Shown here: in pieces, positions 7,402-17,277 of the stretch
How the letters are laid out: the number at the start of each line of letters is the position of its first letter
Position numbering within the stretch: position 1 is the stretch's first letter
Origin: Jannaschia formosa
GTDB lineage: Bacteria > Pseudomonadota > Alphaproteobacteria > Rhodobacterales > Rhodobacteraceae
Assembly (NCBI RefSeq): GCF_003340555.1
Contig: NZ_QPLJ01000001.1
Span: forward strand, 1-64,000
Direction: 5' to 3'
DNA length: 64,000 nt
The notes under the pieces: model-generated
Seen by the model: only the letters and a program-made list of their open reading frames with translations
What the model was told of the DNA's origin: nothing
The model's database searches: none
Position numbers and translations under genes: made by a program

Positions 7402-7796
7402 GGTCCCTCCCCTTCCAGTTTCGTCCTGATCTTCTGCGGCCAGGGGGCCGGGCGCCCGTCCGGGCCGACATGGACCAGCGTCGCGCGGGTCTCGAACCGG
7501 AGCTCCCCGCCGCAGGTCGCGTCGAGCCGGTAGGTGAGCGAGGTCCGGCCGACGCGGAGCACGGTCAGGCGCAGCCTCAGCCGGTCGCCATGCCGCGAGG
7601 GCGCGGCGAAGCGCGTGCTGATCTCGACCGTGGGGACGCTCGCCGCCGGGTGGATCGTCTCGTAGGGCCAGCCGACGGCATCGTCGAAGAACCGCTCCAC
7701 GCAGTCGTTCACGATCTCGAAGGCGCGCGGGAAGAACATGATCCCCGCCGGATCGCAATGCTTGAAGAGCACCTTCTGATCGACCTCGAATATCAT
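7398..7796 (-). CDS. 4-hydroxybenzoyl-CoA-type acyl-CoA thioesterase
   Basis: 132 residues, a single hot-dog domain. The catalytic motif is FKHCDPAGIMFFPRAFE with Asp15, matching the Asp of Pseudomonas-type 4-hydroxybenzoyl-CoA thioesterase. It is cytoplasmic, with no signal peptide. It overlaps the ridA-like gene by 4 nt and follows kynA by 52 nt. In the operon it could release CoA from stalled aromatic or alicyclic thioesters and so protect the CoA pool. The exact substrate cannot be read from sequence. Confidence 0.85.
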   Translation of the reverse strand: MIFEVDQKVLFKHCDPAGIMFFPRAFEIVNDCVERFFDDAVGWPYETIHPAASVPTVEISTRFAAPSRHGDRLRLRLTVLRVGRTSLTYRLDATCGGELRFETRATLVHVGPDGRPAPWPQKIRTKLEGEGP

Positions 7797-7848
7797 CGCC
7801 GCACCTTCCGCGGTGACGGGCCGCGACGCCGTCCGTGACGCGTGCGCC

Positions 7849-8646
7849 TCACAGCGCCCCCCTGACGTGCCAGAGTTCGGGAAACAGCTCCACGCCCAGC
7901 ATCCGGCGCAGATACTGCACCCCGGACGTGCCGCCCGTGCCGCGCTTGAACCCGATCACCCGCTCGACCGTCGTGACGTGGTTGAAGCGCCAGCGGCGGA
8001 AATAATCCTCGAGGTCGACGAGCTTCTCGCCCAGCTCGTAGAGCGTCCAGTACCGGTCGACATCCTCGTAGACGCGCCGCCAGGCCTCCTGGATCTCGGA
8101 CCGGGCCTCGTGCGGGGCGTCGAGCAGGGGGGCGGGCATCGCCTCGGTGCCGCCATGGACCTCCCGGAAGAGGAGGGCGACGGCCTCGTCGTAGAAGCTG
8201 GGCCGCGCCAGTTCCGCCGCAAGCCAGTCCCGGACCGGAGGCACGTGGTCGTGGGGGCGCAGCATGTTGGCGTTGCGGTTGCCGAGCATGAACTCGATCA
8301 TGCGATACTGGTAGGACTGGAATCCCGAAGACTGCCCCAGGCTGTCGCGGAACCGCGTGTAGTCCGCGGGCGTCATCGTCCGCAGCACGTCCCAGGAATT
8401 GTTGAGCTGCTCGAAGATGCGGCTGACGCGGGCCAGCATCTTGAACATCGGCGCCATCCGGCCCGCCAGCAGCGCCTCGCGCGCGGCGCCGAGCTCGTGG
8501 ACCGCCAGCTTCATCCACAGCTCGCTGGTCTGGTGCTGGAGGATGAACAGCATCTCGTCATGGGCATCGCTGACGGGAACCTGCAGAGACAGGAGCGCGT
8601 CGATGCGGAGGTAGTCGCCATAGGACATGGCGCCGTCGAAGCTCAT
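7849..8646 (-). CDS. kynA: tryptophan 2,3-dioxygenase
   Basis: 265 residues, close to bacterial TDO length. Family motifs are MSYGDYLRID near the N-terminus, LQHQTSELWMKL, LGQSSGFQSYQYRMIEF, and the C-terminal RRWRFNHVTTVERVIG with the proximal haem histidine, then GTGGTSGVQYL. The enzyme opens the indole ring of L-tryptophan with O2 to give N-formylkynurenine. Kynurenine formamidase and kynureninase, needed to reach anthranilate, are not in the window. Its place inside the 2-aminobenzoate operon suggests tryptophan is one source of the anthranilate. It starts 38 nt after the CoA ligase stop. Confidence 0.92.
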   Translation of the reverse strand: MSFDGAMSYGDYLRIDALLSLQVPVSDAHDEMLFILQHQTSELWMKLAVHELGAAREALLAGRMAPMFKMLARVSRIFEQLNNSWDVLRTMTPADYTRFRDSLGQSSGFQSYQYRMIEFMLGNRNANMLRPHDHVPPVRDWLAAELARPSFYDEAVALLFREVHGGTEAMPAPLLDAPHEARSEIQEAWRRVYEDVDRYWTLYELGEKLVDLEDYFRRWRFNHVTTVERVIGFKRGTGGTSGVQYLRRMLGVELFPELWHVRGAL

Positions 8647-8684
8647 CCGCGCGCCCTCGCCGCCCGGATCGTAGGCCTGCCCGC

Positions 8685-10304
8685 TCAAGCTTCGGTCCTC
8701 AGCCGGAAGCGCTGGATCTTGCCCGTCTGCGTCTTCGGCAGGGACTCGGCGAAGACGATCGACCGCGGATACTTGAACGGCGCGATCGTGGCCTTGACGT
8801 GCTCCTGCAGGCGCCGGGCCATCTCCTCGCCCGCGGTCGCGTCTGCGGTCAGCACGACATGCGCCTGGACGATCTGGCCGCGCTCGGCATCGGGCACGCC
8901 GATGACGGCGCACTCGGCCACCGCGTCATGGGCCAGCAGGGCGGCCTCGACCTCGGGACCGGCGATGTTGTAGCCCGCGCTGACGATCATGTCGTCGTTG
9001 CGCGCGAGGAAGTGGAAGTAGCCGTCCGCGTCCTGCATGAAGGTGTCGCCGGTGATGTTCCAGCCGTTTTCGACATAGTCCGTCTGACGGTGCCCGAAGA
9101 GATAGCGGCACCCGGTCGGGCCGCGCACGGCCAACCGGCCCGGCTCGCCCCGCGGAACCTCCGCCCCGTCGGGGCCGATGACCTTCGCCTCGTATCCGCC
9201 GACCGGCTTTCCGGTGCAGGCGGGGCGATGGTCGTCGAAGCGGTTGGTGACGAAGATGTGCAGCATCTCGGTGGCGCCGATCCCGTCCAGCATCGGCCTG
9301 CCCGTCCTGGCGGTCCATTCCTCGTAGACCGGGCCCGGCAGCGTCTCGCCCGCCGAGACGGCGGCGCGCAGGCTCGACAGGTCCGCGCCCGCGTCCATCG
9401 CCCGCATCATCGCGCGGTAGGCGGTGGGCGCCGTGAAGCAGACGGTGGCGCGGTACTTCTCGATGATCTCGATCATGTTGGGCGGCGATGCCGTCTCCAG
9501 CAGCGTCGCCGCCGCCCCGAAGCGGAGCGGGAAGATGGCGAGCCCGCCGAGCCCGAAGGTGAAGGCCAGCGGCGGAGAGCCGACGAAGACGTCGTCGGGG
9601 GTGATGGCCAGGACCTCACGGGCGTAGCCGTCGGCGATGACGAGCAGGTCGCGGTGGAAATGCATCGTGCCCTTCGGCTCGCCCGTCGACCCGGAGGTGA
9701 AGCCGATCAGCGCGACGTCGTCCTGGGCGGTCCGGACGGCTTCGAACCGCACCGGCTTCTCCAGCGCCAGGCGGTCGAGCTCCGCGTCGTGGTTCAGCGT
9801 CCCGTCGAAGGCGGCGACCCGGAGCTGCCCGCCGCAGAGCTCGGCGCAGCGGGTCATCTCCTCCATCAGGCGGCTGTCGCAGAGCGCGTGCGAGATCCGC
9901 GCCGTCTCGACGTATTTCGCAAGCTCCGCGGCGCGCAGCATCGGCATGGTCATGACGACGACGGCCCCCGCCTTGGTCGCGGCGAGCCAGCAGGCGACCA
10001 TCGCGGGGTTGTTGGCCGAGCGGATCAACACGCGGTTGCCGGGCCGCACGCCCAGATCCTCGACCAGCGCATGGGCCAGGCGGTTGGTCCAGTCGGCCAG
10101 TTCCTTGTAGGTGCGCCGGCGGCCGTTCCCGATCAGCGCCGTGTGGTCGCCGAATCCCCTGGCCACCATGGCGTCCGTCAACTCGACCGCGGCGTTCAGC
10201 CGGTCGGGATAGTCGAATCCCTCGAGCAGGAGGTCGGGCCAGCTGTCCTTCGGCGGCAGGTTGTCCCGGGCGAAGGTGTCGTCATGGGCCGAGGGTCGCA
10301 GCAT
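8685..10304 (-). CDS. abmG: 2-aminobenzoate-CoA ligase (AMP-forming)
   Basis: 539 residues of the adenylate-forming family. The P-loop-like motif TSGSTGEPKG is at residues 203-212, the adenine-binding region includes GIGATEMLHIF, and the C-terminal domain ends with LPKTQTGKIQR with catalytic Lys529. Substrate-pocket context and operon partners match benzoate/2-aminobenzoate-CoA ligases. It should activate anthranilate with ATP and CoA. It begins 1 nt after the acyl-CoA dehydrogenase stop. Anthranilate as substrate is inferred from the monooxygenase/reductase fusion in the same operon. Confidence 0.85.
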   Translation of the reverse strand: MLRPSAHDDTFARDNLPPKDSWPDLLLEGFDYPDRLNAAVELTDAMVARGFGDHTALIGNGRRRTYKELADWTNRLAHALVEDLGVRPGNRVLIRSANNPAMVACWLAATKAGAVVVMTMPMLRAAELAKYVETARISHALCDSRLMEEMTRCAELCGGQLRVAAFDGTLNHDAELDRLALEKPVRFEAVRTAQDDVALIGFTSGSTGEPKGTMHFHRDLLVIADGYAREVLAITPDDVFVGSPPLAFTFGLGGLAIFPLRFGAAATLLETASPPNMIEIIEKYRATVCFTAPTAYRAMMRAMDAGADLSSLRAAVSAGETLPGPVYEEWTARTGRPMLDGIGATEMLHIFVTNRFDDHRPACTGKPVGGYEAKVIGPDGAEVPRGEPGRLAVRGPTGCRYLFGHRQTDYVENGWNITGDTFMQDADGYFHFLARNDDMIVSAGYNIAGPEVEAALLAHDAVAECAVIGVPDAERGQIVQAHVVLTADATAGEEMARRLQEHVKATIAPFKYPRSIVFAESLPKTQTGKIQRFRLRTEA

Positions 10305-10305
10305 G

Positions 10306-11463
10306 TCAGGAACCTCCGAAATTCGCTTGCGTCTGCCGGGCGATGACGACGCGCTGGACGTCGGACGCGCCCTCGTAGATCCGCAACGCCCGGATCTCGC
10401 GATAGAGCCTCTCGACCGGCTGGCCCGACTTCACGCCGTCGCCGCCATGAAGCTGCACGGCGGTGTCGATGACCCGCTGCGCCGCCTCGGTGGAGAAGAG
10501 CTTGGCCATCGCCGCCTCGCGCGTGACCCGCGCCGCGCCCATGTCCTTGGCCCAGGCGGCGCGGTAGGTCAGCAGCGCCGCCGCGTCGACCTCCAGCGCC
10601 ATGTCGGCGACGTGGCCCTGCACCATCTGCAGGTCGATCAGCGGCGCGCCCTGCACGCGGCGGGTCGTCACCCGCGCCAGCGCCTCGTCCAGGGCGCGGC
10701 GGGCGAAGCCGAGAGCCGCGGCCGCGACCGTGGCGCGGAACACGTCGAGCACCGACATCGCGATGCGGAACCCCTGCCCCGGCGCGCCCAGCATCGCCCG
10801 GGCGGGCACCCGGCAGTCCGAGAAGCGCAGCGTCGCCAGCGGGTGCGGCGCGATGGTCTCGAGCCTCTCGGCGACCTCGAAGCCGGGCAGGTCAGGCGTG
10901 ACGAGGAAGGCCGACAGCCCCTTCGCCCCAGGCGCTTCGCCGGTGCGGGCGAAGAGCGTGTAGAGGTCGGCGATGCCGCCGTTCGAGATCCAGGTCTTCT
11001 CGCCGTTGAGGACGTAGTGATCGCCGTCCCGGACCGCCGTCATGGTCGAGCTGGCGACGTCCGACCCGGACCCCGGCTCGGTCAGGGCGAAGGCCGAGAT
11101 CGCCGTCCCCGACCGTGTGCGCGGCAGCCATTCGGCCTTCTGCTCCGGCGTGCCGAACAGCGTGATCGCCCCGGCGCCGAGCCCCTGCATCGCGAAGGCG
11201 AAGTCCCCCAGGCCGTCGTGGCGCGCCAGGGTCTCGCGGATCAGGCAGAGGCTGCGCACGTCCAGCGCCTCGCCCTCCCCCGCCGCGCTGTGGCGCAGCC
11301 AGCCACCCTCCCCCAGCGCCGCCACCCAGGCGCGGCAGGCGGCATCGGTGTCGCGATGGTCGATCCCGCCCGCCGCCGCCGCGGCCCAGGCGTCCAGCTC
11401 CTCGGCCAGGATCCGGTGCCCCGGGGCGAAGAAGGGCCAGTCGAGGAATGCGCGATCGGCCAT
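10306..11463 (-). CDS. acyl-CoA dehydrogenase
   Basis: 385 residues with the three-part acyl-CoA dehydrogenase fold. Markers are [13 protein letters not shown] (FAD and substrate binding), [21 protein letters not shown] and the C-terminal [10 protein letters not shown] with the probable catalytic base Glu364, at the glutaryl-/short-chain-type position. It oxidises an acyl-CoA using FAD and passes electrons to ETF. Here it likely acts on alicyclic CoA intermediates after ring reduction. The start overlaps the hydratase stop by 1 nt (TGATG). Confidence 0.88.
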   Translation of the reverse strand: MADRAFLDWPFFAPGHRILAEELDAWAAAAAGGIDHRDTDAACRAWVAALGEGGWLRHSAAGEGEALDVRSLCLIRETLARHDGLGDFAFAMQGLGAGAITLFGTPEQKAEWLPRTRSGTAISAFALTEPGSGSDVASSTMTAVRDGDHYVLNGEKTWISNGGIADLYTLFARTGEAPGAKGLSAFLVTPDLPGFEVAERLETIAPHPLATLRFSDCRVPARAMLGAPGQGFRIAMSVLDVFRATVAAAALGFARRALDEALARVTTRRVQGAPLIDLQMVQGHVADMALEVDAAALLTYRAAWAKDMGAARVTREAAMAKLFSTEAAQRVIDTAVQLHGGDGVKSGQPVERLYREIRALRIYEGASDVQRVVIARQTQANFGGS

Positions 11464-12269
11464 CAGTCGCCCTCGAAGACGGGTTTCTCGCGCGCGACGA
11501 AGGCATGATAGGCGCGGTGGAAGTCCTTGCCCTGCATGCAGATCGCCTGGGCCTGCGCCTCGGCCTCGATCGCCTGCTCGAGCCCCATCGACCATTCCTG
11601 CGCCAGCATGGTCTTCGTCATCATGTTGGCGAAGCCCGGTCCGGCGGCGATGCGCGCGGCGATGCCGCCCGCCGCGTCCATCAGCTCCGCCGCCGGCACG
11701 ACGCGGTTGAAGAAGCCCCAGGCGGCGCCTTCCTCGGCGCTCATGGACCGGCCGAGATAGAGCAGTTCCGCCGCACGGCCCTGCCCGATGATCCGGGGCA
11801 GGATCGCGCAGGCCCCCATGTCGCAGCCCGCGAGCCCCACCTTGTTGAACAGGAACGCCACCTTCGTGTCGGGCGTCGCGACCCGCAGATCCGACGCCAT
11901 CGCGATGATCGCGCCCGCACCCGCGCAGACGCCCTCGACCGCCGCGACGATGGGCTTGCCGCAACCGATCATCGCCTTGACCAGGTCGCCGGTCATCCGC
12001 GTGAACTCCAGAAGCTCCTTCATCGTCATCCCGGTCAGCGGGCCGATGATGTCGTGGACGTCCCCGCCGGAGCTGAAGTTGCCGCCGTTCGGCCCGAAGA
12101 CCACGGCGCGCACGTCGTCGGCATAGCGCAGGTCGCGGAACCAGTCGCGCAGCTCGGCATAGCTGTCGAAGGTCAGCGGGTTCTTCCGGTCGGGCCGGTC
12201 GAGCGACAGATGCGCGATCCCGTCTTCCACGCGGCATCGGAAATGGGTGACGTCGCTACGCATTCGCAT
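11463..12269 (-). CDS. enoyl-CoA hydratase/isomerase family protein
   Basis: 268 residues of the crotonase family: [12 protein letters not shown] at the N-terminus, the oxyanion-hole stretch [11 protein letters not shown], then [27 protein letters not shown] and [17 protein letters not shown]. The Asp in GLAGCDMG takes the position of the second catalytic acid. It probably hydrates or opens an alicyclic unsaturated CoA ester in the 2-aminobenzoate pathway. The start could be ATG 12269 or 12263. Either way the first codons overlap the end of the MarR gene by 8-14 nt. Confidence 0.87.
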   Translation of the reverse strand: MRMRSDVTHFRCRVEDGIAHLSLDRPDRKNPLTFDSYAELRDWFRDLRYADDVRAVVFGPNGGNFSSGGDVHDIIGPLTGMTMKELLEFTRMTGDLVKAMIGCGKPIVAAVEGVCAGAGAIIAMASDLRVATPDTKVAFLFNKVGLAGCDMGACAILPRIIGQGRAAELLYLGRSMSAEEGAAWGFFNRVVPAAELMDAAGGIAARIAAGPGFANMMTKTMLAQEWSMGLEQAIEAEAQAQAICMQGKDFHRAYHAFVAREKPVFEGD

Positions 12270-12741
12270 CGCTTTCCTCGAGGGTTCGGGACAGGTGGTC
12301 GAGATGGCGGATCATGCCGGACAGGTCCTCGGGGCCGAGCCCGCGCAGCATCCCGTCGATCCAGGACTCGTGGCGCCGCGCCTGGTCGGCGAAGACCGTC
12401 CTGCCCTTCGGGGTCAGGCGGACGAGGTTCGCGCGCCGGTCGCCGGGCACCGCGACGCGGAGCGCGAGGCCGTCCTCGGCCAGCTTGTCGACGATCCCGG
12501 TGATGTTGCCGTTCGAGACCCGCAGGGACCGGGAGATCTCGCTCATCTTCAGCCCCTCGGGCGCCCGGGACAGGGCCGACATGACGTCGAAGCGCGGCAG
12601 GGTCGTGCCGAGCTCGGCGCGCATGCGGCGGCGCAGCTCCTCCTCGATATGGCCCGAGGCCTTGAGCAGACGGAGCCAGAGCCGCAGGCGCGACTTCGAC
12701 AGGGGCTCCGGCCCCGCGGCCGGGGCTGGCCCGGAGGTCAT
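12256..12741 (-). CDS. MarR-family regulator of the 2-aminobenzoate operon
   Basis: 161 residues with a winged helix-turn-helix: [45 protein letters not shown], then the wing [19 protein letters not shown]. MarR regulators in aromatic-CoA pathways usually repress until an aryl-CoA binds. ATG 12741 overlaps the SDR stop by 4 nt, so it is made from the operon it presumably controls. The inverted repeat at 15862-15877 upstream of the first gene is its likely binding site. The ligand, perhaps 2-aminobenzoyl-CoA, is inferred. Confidence 0.87.
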   Translation of the reverse strand: MTSGPAPAAGPEPLSKSRLRLWLRLLKASGHIEEELRRRMRAELGTTLPRFDVMSALSRAPEGLKMSEISRSLRVSNGNITGIVDKLAEDGLALRVAVPGDRRANLVRLTPKGRTVFADQARRHESWIDGMLRGLGPEDLSGMIRHLDHLSRTLEESDANA

Positions 12742-13496
12742 GTTTCGCCCCCCGAGATCGCCAGCGCGTGGCCGTTGACCGACCCCGCGCTGTCGGAGCA
12801 GAGCCACAGCGCGGCGCCCGCCACCTCTCCGGGCTGGATGAAGCGCTTCTGCGGGTTGCCCCGCATCAGGCTGGCCCGGGCCTGCGCCGCGTCCATGCCG
12901 GTCTTCTCGGTGATGGTCGCGATGGAGCGGTCGAGCAGCGGCGTCTCGATGAAGCCGGGGCAGAGCGCGTTGGCCGTCACGCCGCTCTCTCCCAGCTCCA
13001 GCGCCAGCGAGCGGGTCAGCCCGACCACGGCATGCTTGGCCGCCGCATAGGCCGTGACATAGGCATAGCCCTTCAGCCCGGCGGTCGAGGCCACGGCGAT
13101 CAGCCGGCCCCAGCCTGCAGCGGTCATGTCGTCGAGGCCCGCCTGCCAGGCGTTGACGACGCCGCCCAGGTTGACCGCCAGCATCGCGCTCAGCTGCTCG
13201 GGCGAAAGGCGGGCGAAGGGCATGCTCTCCGCCGCGCCGGCATTGGCGACGACGACCGAGACGGGCCCACGCTCCTCCCGCGCCGTCTCGAAGGCCCGGG
13301 CGACGGCCGCGCGATCGGTGACGTCGCAGGTGGCCCAGCCGATGCCATCGTGACCGGCCGCCACCTCGCGCAGGGGCCCGTCCCGCCGGCCCATGGCCGT
13401 GACCGTCGCGCCCGCCGCGGCGAAGGCCTCGGTCATGGCCCGCCCGACGCCGGTTCCGCCGCCGGTGACGACGACATGGCGGCCCGCGACGCTCAT
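12738..13496 (-). CDS. short-chain dehydrogenase/reductase
   Basis: 252 residues with a Rossmann glycine motif TGGGTGVG (11-18), NAGA (about 85-88), and the catalytic triad Ser137, Tyr150 and Lys154 (YVTAYAAAK). C-terminal features are [11 protein letters not shown] and the [12 protein letters not shown] end common in 3-hydroxyacyl-CoA or alcohol dehydrogenases of the family. It likely oxidises the alicyclic hydroxyacyl-CoA formed after ring reduction and hydration. ATG 13496 overlaps the monooxygenase/reductase stop by 4 nt. Confidence 0.88.
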   Translation of the reverse strand: MSVAGRHVVVTGGGTGVGRAMTEAFAAAGATVTAMGRRDGPLREVAAGHDGIGWATCDVTDRAAVARAFETAREERGPVSVVVANAGAAESMPFARLSPEQLSAMLAVNLGGVVNAWQAGLDDMTAAGWGRLIAVASTAGLKGYAYVTAYAAAKHAVVGLTRSLALELGESGVTANALCPGFIETPLLDRSIATITEKTGMDAAQARASLMRGNPQKRFIQPGEVAGAALWLCSDSAGSVNGHALAISGGET

Positions 13497-15790
13497 GCGC
13501 GGATCGCCTCGGTCTCGCGGTCGGCGAGCCGCCAGACCTGGTCGCGGCCCGGCAGGTAGGGCAGCGGCCAGTCCGGCGCGCGCCGGTCGCCGATCCGCGC
13601 GGCCTCGCGCAGCGTCCAGTAGGGATCGGTCAGATGCGGCCGGCCCACGGCCACCAGATCGGCGCGCCCGGCCATCAGGATGGAGTTCGCGTGATCGGCC
13701 TCGTAGATGTTCCCGACCGCCATCGTCGCGATGCCGGCCTCGTTGCGGATGCGGTCGGAGAACGGCGTCTGGAACATCCGGCCATAGACCGGCCGCGCCG
13801 CCGTGCTCGTCTGCCCCGCGCTCACGTCGATGATGTCGGCGCCCTCGGCCTGGAAGGCGCGGGCGATCTCGACCGCCTCTTCCGGGGTCACCCCCTCGCC
13901 GTCGAGCCAGTCACTGGCAGAGATGCGCACCGACATCGGCTTCTGCGCGGGCCATGCGGCGCGCATCGCGGCGAAGACCTCGCGCGGCCAGCGCATCCGG
14001 TTCTCGAGGCTGCCGCCGAAGGCGTCGGTCCGCCGGTTCGAGACCGGCGAGATGAAGGAGGAGACGAGATAGCCGTGCGCGGCATGAAGCTCGATCATGT
14101 CGAACCCCGCGCGCTCCGCCATCCTCGCCGCGGCGACGAACTGGTCGCGCACGCGGTCCATGTCCTCGGCGGTCATCTCCCGCGGGGTCGGGTTGCGGTC
14201 GCTCCAGCCGATGGCGGAGGCCGACATGACCTCCCAGTTGCCCTCGGCGAGCGGCGCGTCCATCTCCTCCCAGCCGAGCCGGGTGGAGCCCTTCCGCCCG
14301 GAATGCCCGATCTGGCAGCAGATCTTCGCGTCGGTCTCGCGGTGCACGAACTCGGTCAGGCGCCGCCAGGCCGCCTCGTGCTCGGGCGCATAGAGCCCGG
14401 GACAGCCCGGCGTGATCCGCCCCTCGGGCGAGACGCATGTCATCTCGGTGAAGACCAGCCCGGCGCCGCCCTTGGCCCGCTCGCCGTAATGGACGAGGTG
14501 CCAGTCGGTCGGGCAGCCCTCCCGCGCCTTGTACTGGGCCATGGGCGAGACGACGATGCGGTTCTTCAGCTCCATGTCGCGCAGCCGGAACGGCGCGAAC
14601 ATCGGCGCCCGCGGCGGATCGTTCGACGTCACGCCCGCACGCTCCTGGAACCAGCGTTCCGCGCTTTCCAGCCAGTCCGGATCACGCAGCCGCAGGTTCT
14701 CGTGCGAGATGCGCTGCGACCGGGTCAGCAGCGCATAGGTGAACTGGACCGGGTCGAGGTCGAGATACCGCTCCACCTGCTCGAACCATTCGAGCGAGTT
14801 CCGCGCCGCCGATTGCAGCCGCAGCACCTCCAGCCGCCGCTCGTCCTGGTAGCGTTCGAAGGCCCGTTCCAGCGTCGGCTCGGAGTGCAGGTATGTCGCG
14901 AGCGAGATCGCGCTGTCGAAGGCGAGGCGCGTCCCCGACCCGATCGAGAAATGCCCCGTGGCCGCCGCATCGCCCATCAGCACGACGTTCTCGTGGTGCC
15001 AGGTCTCGCAGATGACGCGCGGGAAGTTCATCCACACCGCGGCGCCGCGCAGATGCGCCGCGTTCGACATCAGCTCGTGTGGGCCCAGATGCGCCGCGAA
15101 GATCCGGCGGCAGGTCTCGACCGTCTCCTCCTTCGACATCTCGGCAAAGCCCCAGCGGTCCCAGGTGTCCTGCTGGCATTCCACGATGAAGGTCGCCGTG
15201 TCGGGGTCGAACTGGTAGACATGAGCCCAGACCCAGCCGTGCTCCGTCCGCTCGAAGATGAAGGTGAAGGCGTCGCCGAATTTCTGGCGGGTGCCGAGCC
15301 AGACGAACTTGCATTCCCGCATGTCGATATCCGGGCGGAACCGGTCGGCATATTCGCCGCGCACGCGCGAGTTGATGCCGTCGGCGGCGACGACCAGGTC
15401 GTAGTCCCGGCGGATCGACTCGGCGCTTTCGAACTCGGTCTCGAAGCGCAGGTCGACGCCCAGCTCGCGCGCCCTCTCCTGCAGGAGGATCAGCATCTGC
15501 CTGCGCCCGATCCCGGCGAAGCCGTGTCCGCCAGAGACCGTCCGCATCCCGTCATGGACCACTGCGATGTCGTCCCAATAGGCGAAGTGGTCACGGATCG
15601 CCTGGGCGCTGACCGGATCGTTGTCGCGGAGGTTGTCGAGCGCGTCGTCGCTCAGCACGACGCCCCAGCCGAACGTGTCGTTGGCGCGGTTGCGCTCGAT
15701 CACGACGACCTCGTGGGACGGGTCGCGCAGCTTCATGGAGATCGCGAAATAGAGACCGGCTGGCCCACCCCCGAGACATGCGATGCGCAT
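13493..15790 (-). CDS. abmA: 2-aminobenzoyl-CoA monooxygenase/reductase (fusion)
   Basis: 765 residues, two enzymes in one chain. Residues 1 to about 385 are a flavin monooxygenase (GGGPAG at 8-13, [27 protein letters not shown] at 271-286). Residues about 395-765 are an Old Yellow Enzyme-type flavin reductase ([35 protein letters not shown]). This architecture defines 2-aminobenzoyl-CoA monooxygenase/reductase and the related salicylyl-CoA 5-hydroxylase. It hydroxylates and then reduces the ring, giving a non-aromatic amino-oxo-cyclohexene CoA ester. Start ATG 15790 has GGAGGGAG upstream. First gene of the operon. Salicylyl-CoA is the alternative substrate. Confidence 0.88.
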   Translation of the reverse strand: MRIACLGGGPAGLYFAISMKLRDPSHEVVVIERNRANDTFGWGVVLSDDALDNLRDNDPVSAQAIRDHFAYWDDIAVVHDGMRTVSGGHGFAGIGRRQMLILLQERARELGVDLRFETEFESAESIRRDYDLVVAADGINSRVRGEYADRFRPDIDMRECKFVWLGTRQKFGDAFTFIFERTEHGWVWAHVYQFDPDTATFIVECQQDTWDRWGFAEMSKEETVETCRRIFAAHLGPHELMSNAAHLRGAAVWMNFPRVICETWHHENVVLMGDAAATGHFSIGSGTRLAFDSAISLATYLHSEPTLERAFERYQDERRLEVLRLQSAARNSLEWFEQVERYLDLDPVQFTYALLTRSQRISHENLRLRDPDWLESAERWFQERAGVTSNDPPRAPMFAPFRLRDMELKNRIVVSPMAQYKAREGCPTDWHLVHYGERAKGGAGLVFTEMTCVSPEGRITPGCPGLYAPEHEAAWRRLTEFVHRETDAKICCQIGHSGRKGSTRLGWEEMDAPLAEGNWEVMSASAIGWSDRNPTPREMTAEDMDRVRDQFVAAARMAERAGFDMIELHAAHGYLVSSFISPVSNRRTDAFGGSLENRMRWPREVFAAMRAAWPAQKPMSVRISASDWLDGEGVTPEEAVEIARAFQAEGADIIDVSAGQTSTAARPVYGRMFQTPFSDRIRNEAGIATMAVGNIYEADHANSILMAGRADLVAVGRPHLTDPYWTLREAARIGDRRAPDWPLPYLPGRDQVWRLADRETEAIRA

Positions 15791-15861
15791 CGGCAGTACT
15801 CCCTCCCAGGTCCCGGCGGGGCGCATCGCGCCTGCGGCGACGCTAGCCGTGGACGCCTGAT

Positions 15862-15877
15862 ATTTCAAGTTTGAAAT
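15862..15877. promoter_or_regulatory. candidate MarR operator of the 2-aminobenzoate operon
   Basis: A perfect inverted repeat, ATTTCAA (15862-15868) and TTGAAAT (15871-15877) with a GT spacer, lies 72 bp before the abmA start. It is AT-rich in very GC-rich surroundings. Size, symmetry and position suit a MarR dimer site over the promoter. A further TTGAA lies nearby (15886-15890). Binding by the MarR protein at 12256-12741 is inferred. Confidence 0.65.
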
Positions 15878-15972
15878 TTCAGGGCTTGAACCAATCACGG
15901 TTGGGAGTCGCGAGCGCAGGTCCACCGGCTTGCACCCGGCCCTCCCGCGCGGCCGGCCGACATGCCCGTGGC

Positions 15973-17277
15973 TCAGGCCACCGGCAGCCTGATCTCCGCC
16001 CGGAGCCCGCCGCCCGTCCGGTTCGACAGGCGCAGCTGGCCGCCATGGCTCTCGGCGACGGCGCGGGCGATGGCGAGGCCCAGCCCCGCGCCGCCGGTCT
16101 GCTGGCTGCGCGAGGCGTCGCCGCGGCGGAACGGCTCGGTCATCTCGTCGAGCCGCTCAGCGGGGATCCCGGGGCCGCGATCCTCGACGGAGATCACCGC
16201 CTCGGCGCCCTCCCGGGCGAGACCGACGGTCGCGCCCCCGCCATAGCGCAGCGCGTTGTCCACGAGGTTGCCCACTGCGCGCGACAGCGCGACGGGACGC
16301 GCCCGCACCGTGACCGGCGCACAGGGGCCGAGCGTCGCCCCCCGCTCCCGCGCCAGCCTTTCCACCCAGGGGGCGAGCTCCAGCGGGCCGGTCGCCTCGC
16401 CCTCCCCCTCGCCGCGGGCGTAGGACAAGAGGCCCGCGGCCATGACCTCCATCTCCTTCAGCGTCTCGCCCATCGCGGCGGCCTCGGCGCCGATATCCCC
16501 ACCGCGATCCTCCAGCATCTCGGCGCGGATCCGCAGGCTGGTGATCGGCGTGCGCAGATCGTGGCCCAGCGCGGCCAGAAGGCGCATGCGCTCGGCCTCG
16601 AAGCGGGCGATGCGGCCCTGCATCTCGTTGAAGGCGGCGGCCGCCTCGCGCAGCTCGCGCGCACCCGTCTCGGGCACGCGGGCAGCCCGGTCGCCGCGTC
16701 CTGCGGCGCGCGCCGCGCCTGCCAAAGCGGCCAGCGGGCGGGTCAGCTGGCGGGTGAAGATCAGCCCGACCGTCAGGCTGGCAACGAGGCTGAGACCCAG
16801 CAGCAGAAGCACCGGCCAGGCCGCGCCCCGGCGCCGGGGCGGACCCTGCCTAAGCGTCGCGTTGAGCCAGCCGGGCGGGTTCTCCAGCCCGACCGAGACG
16901 GCGAGCCGGCCGCGCTCCGGCCCGAAGGCCAGTCGCATGACACGGCCCTCCAGCGCCTCTTCCAGACGGGCACGCAGACGCCGGGCCTCGCGCCCGTCCT
17001 CGCCCGCCGCCACCGCCGGGGACGTGGCATAGGACGCGCGGACGTCGCGGCGCGACAGGCCCTCGGCGAGCCGCTCCCGCTCGGCGGGGCCGGCCCCGTC
17101 CATCAGCGGGGCGACGGCCAGCAGCCGGACCAGCGCCGTCTCGGCGCGGGCGCGCCCCTCGATGCGGGTTCGCTCAAGCCACAGAAGGCCGAGCGCGACG
17201 ACGTTCGCCGCGACCAGCGCCGCCGTCAGCAGGAGCGCAAATCGTGTGGCGAGCCGGTCGGGCAGCAGGCGCCTCAC
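15973..17277 (-). CDS. sensor histidine kinase
   Basis: 434 residues from GTG 17277. Transmembrane segments are at about 12-33 and 153-175, enclosing a periplasmic sensor of about 115 residues. They are followed by HAMP (about 173-225), the phospho-acceptor motif [12 protein letters not shown] with His239, the N-box [11 protein letters not shown], and G-boxes DRGPGIP and GGAGLGLAI. It autophosphorylates and passes phosphate to the regulator immediately upstream, whose stop overlaps by 4 nt (GTGA). The signal is unknown. A divergently transcribed EF-hand protein raises the possibility of a calcium or divalent-cation response. Confidence 0.9.
   Translation of the reverse strand: MRRLLPDRLATRFALLLTAALVAANVVALGLLWLERTRIEGRARAETALVRLLAVAPLMDGAGPAERERLAEGLSRRDVRASYATSPAVAAGEDGREARRLRARLEEALEGRVMRLAFGPERGRLAVSVGLENPPGWLNATLRQGPPRRRGAAWPVLLLLGLSLVASLTVGLIFTRQLTRPLAALAGAARAAGRGDRAARVPETGARELREAAAAFNEMQGRIARFEAERMRLLAALGHDLRTPITSLRIRAEMLEDRGGDIGAEAAAMGETLKEMEVMAAGLLSYARGEGEGEATGPLELAPWVERLARERGATLGPCAPVTVRARPVALSRAVGNLVDNALRYGGGATVGLAREGAEAVISVEDRGPGIPAERLDEMTEPFRRGDASRSQQTGGAGLGLAIARAVAESHGGQLRLSNRTGGGLRAEIRLPVA

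Noticed and set aside
8799-10346. Long plus-strand frame of 515 residues
   Set aside because: Exactly antisense to the CoA ligase, with Arg/His/Asp-rich composition typical of the complement of a GC-rich gene.
13634-15874. Plus-strand frame of 746 residues
   Set aside because: Antisense shadow of the monooxygenase/reductase gene, with no recognisable motif.
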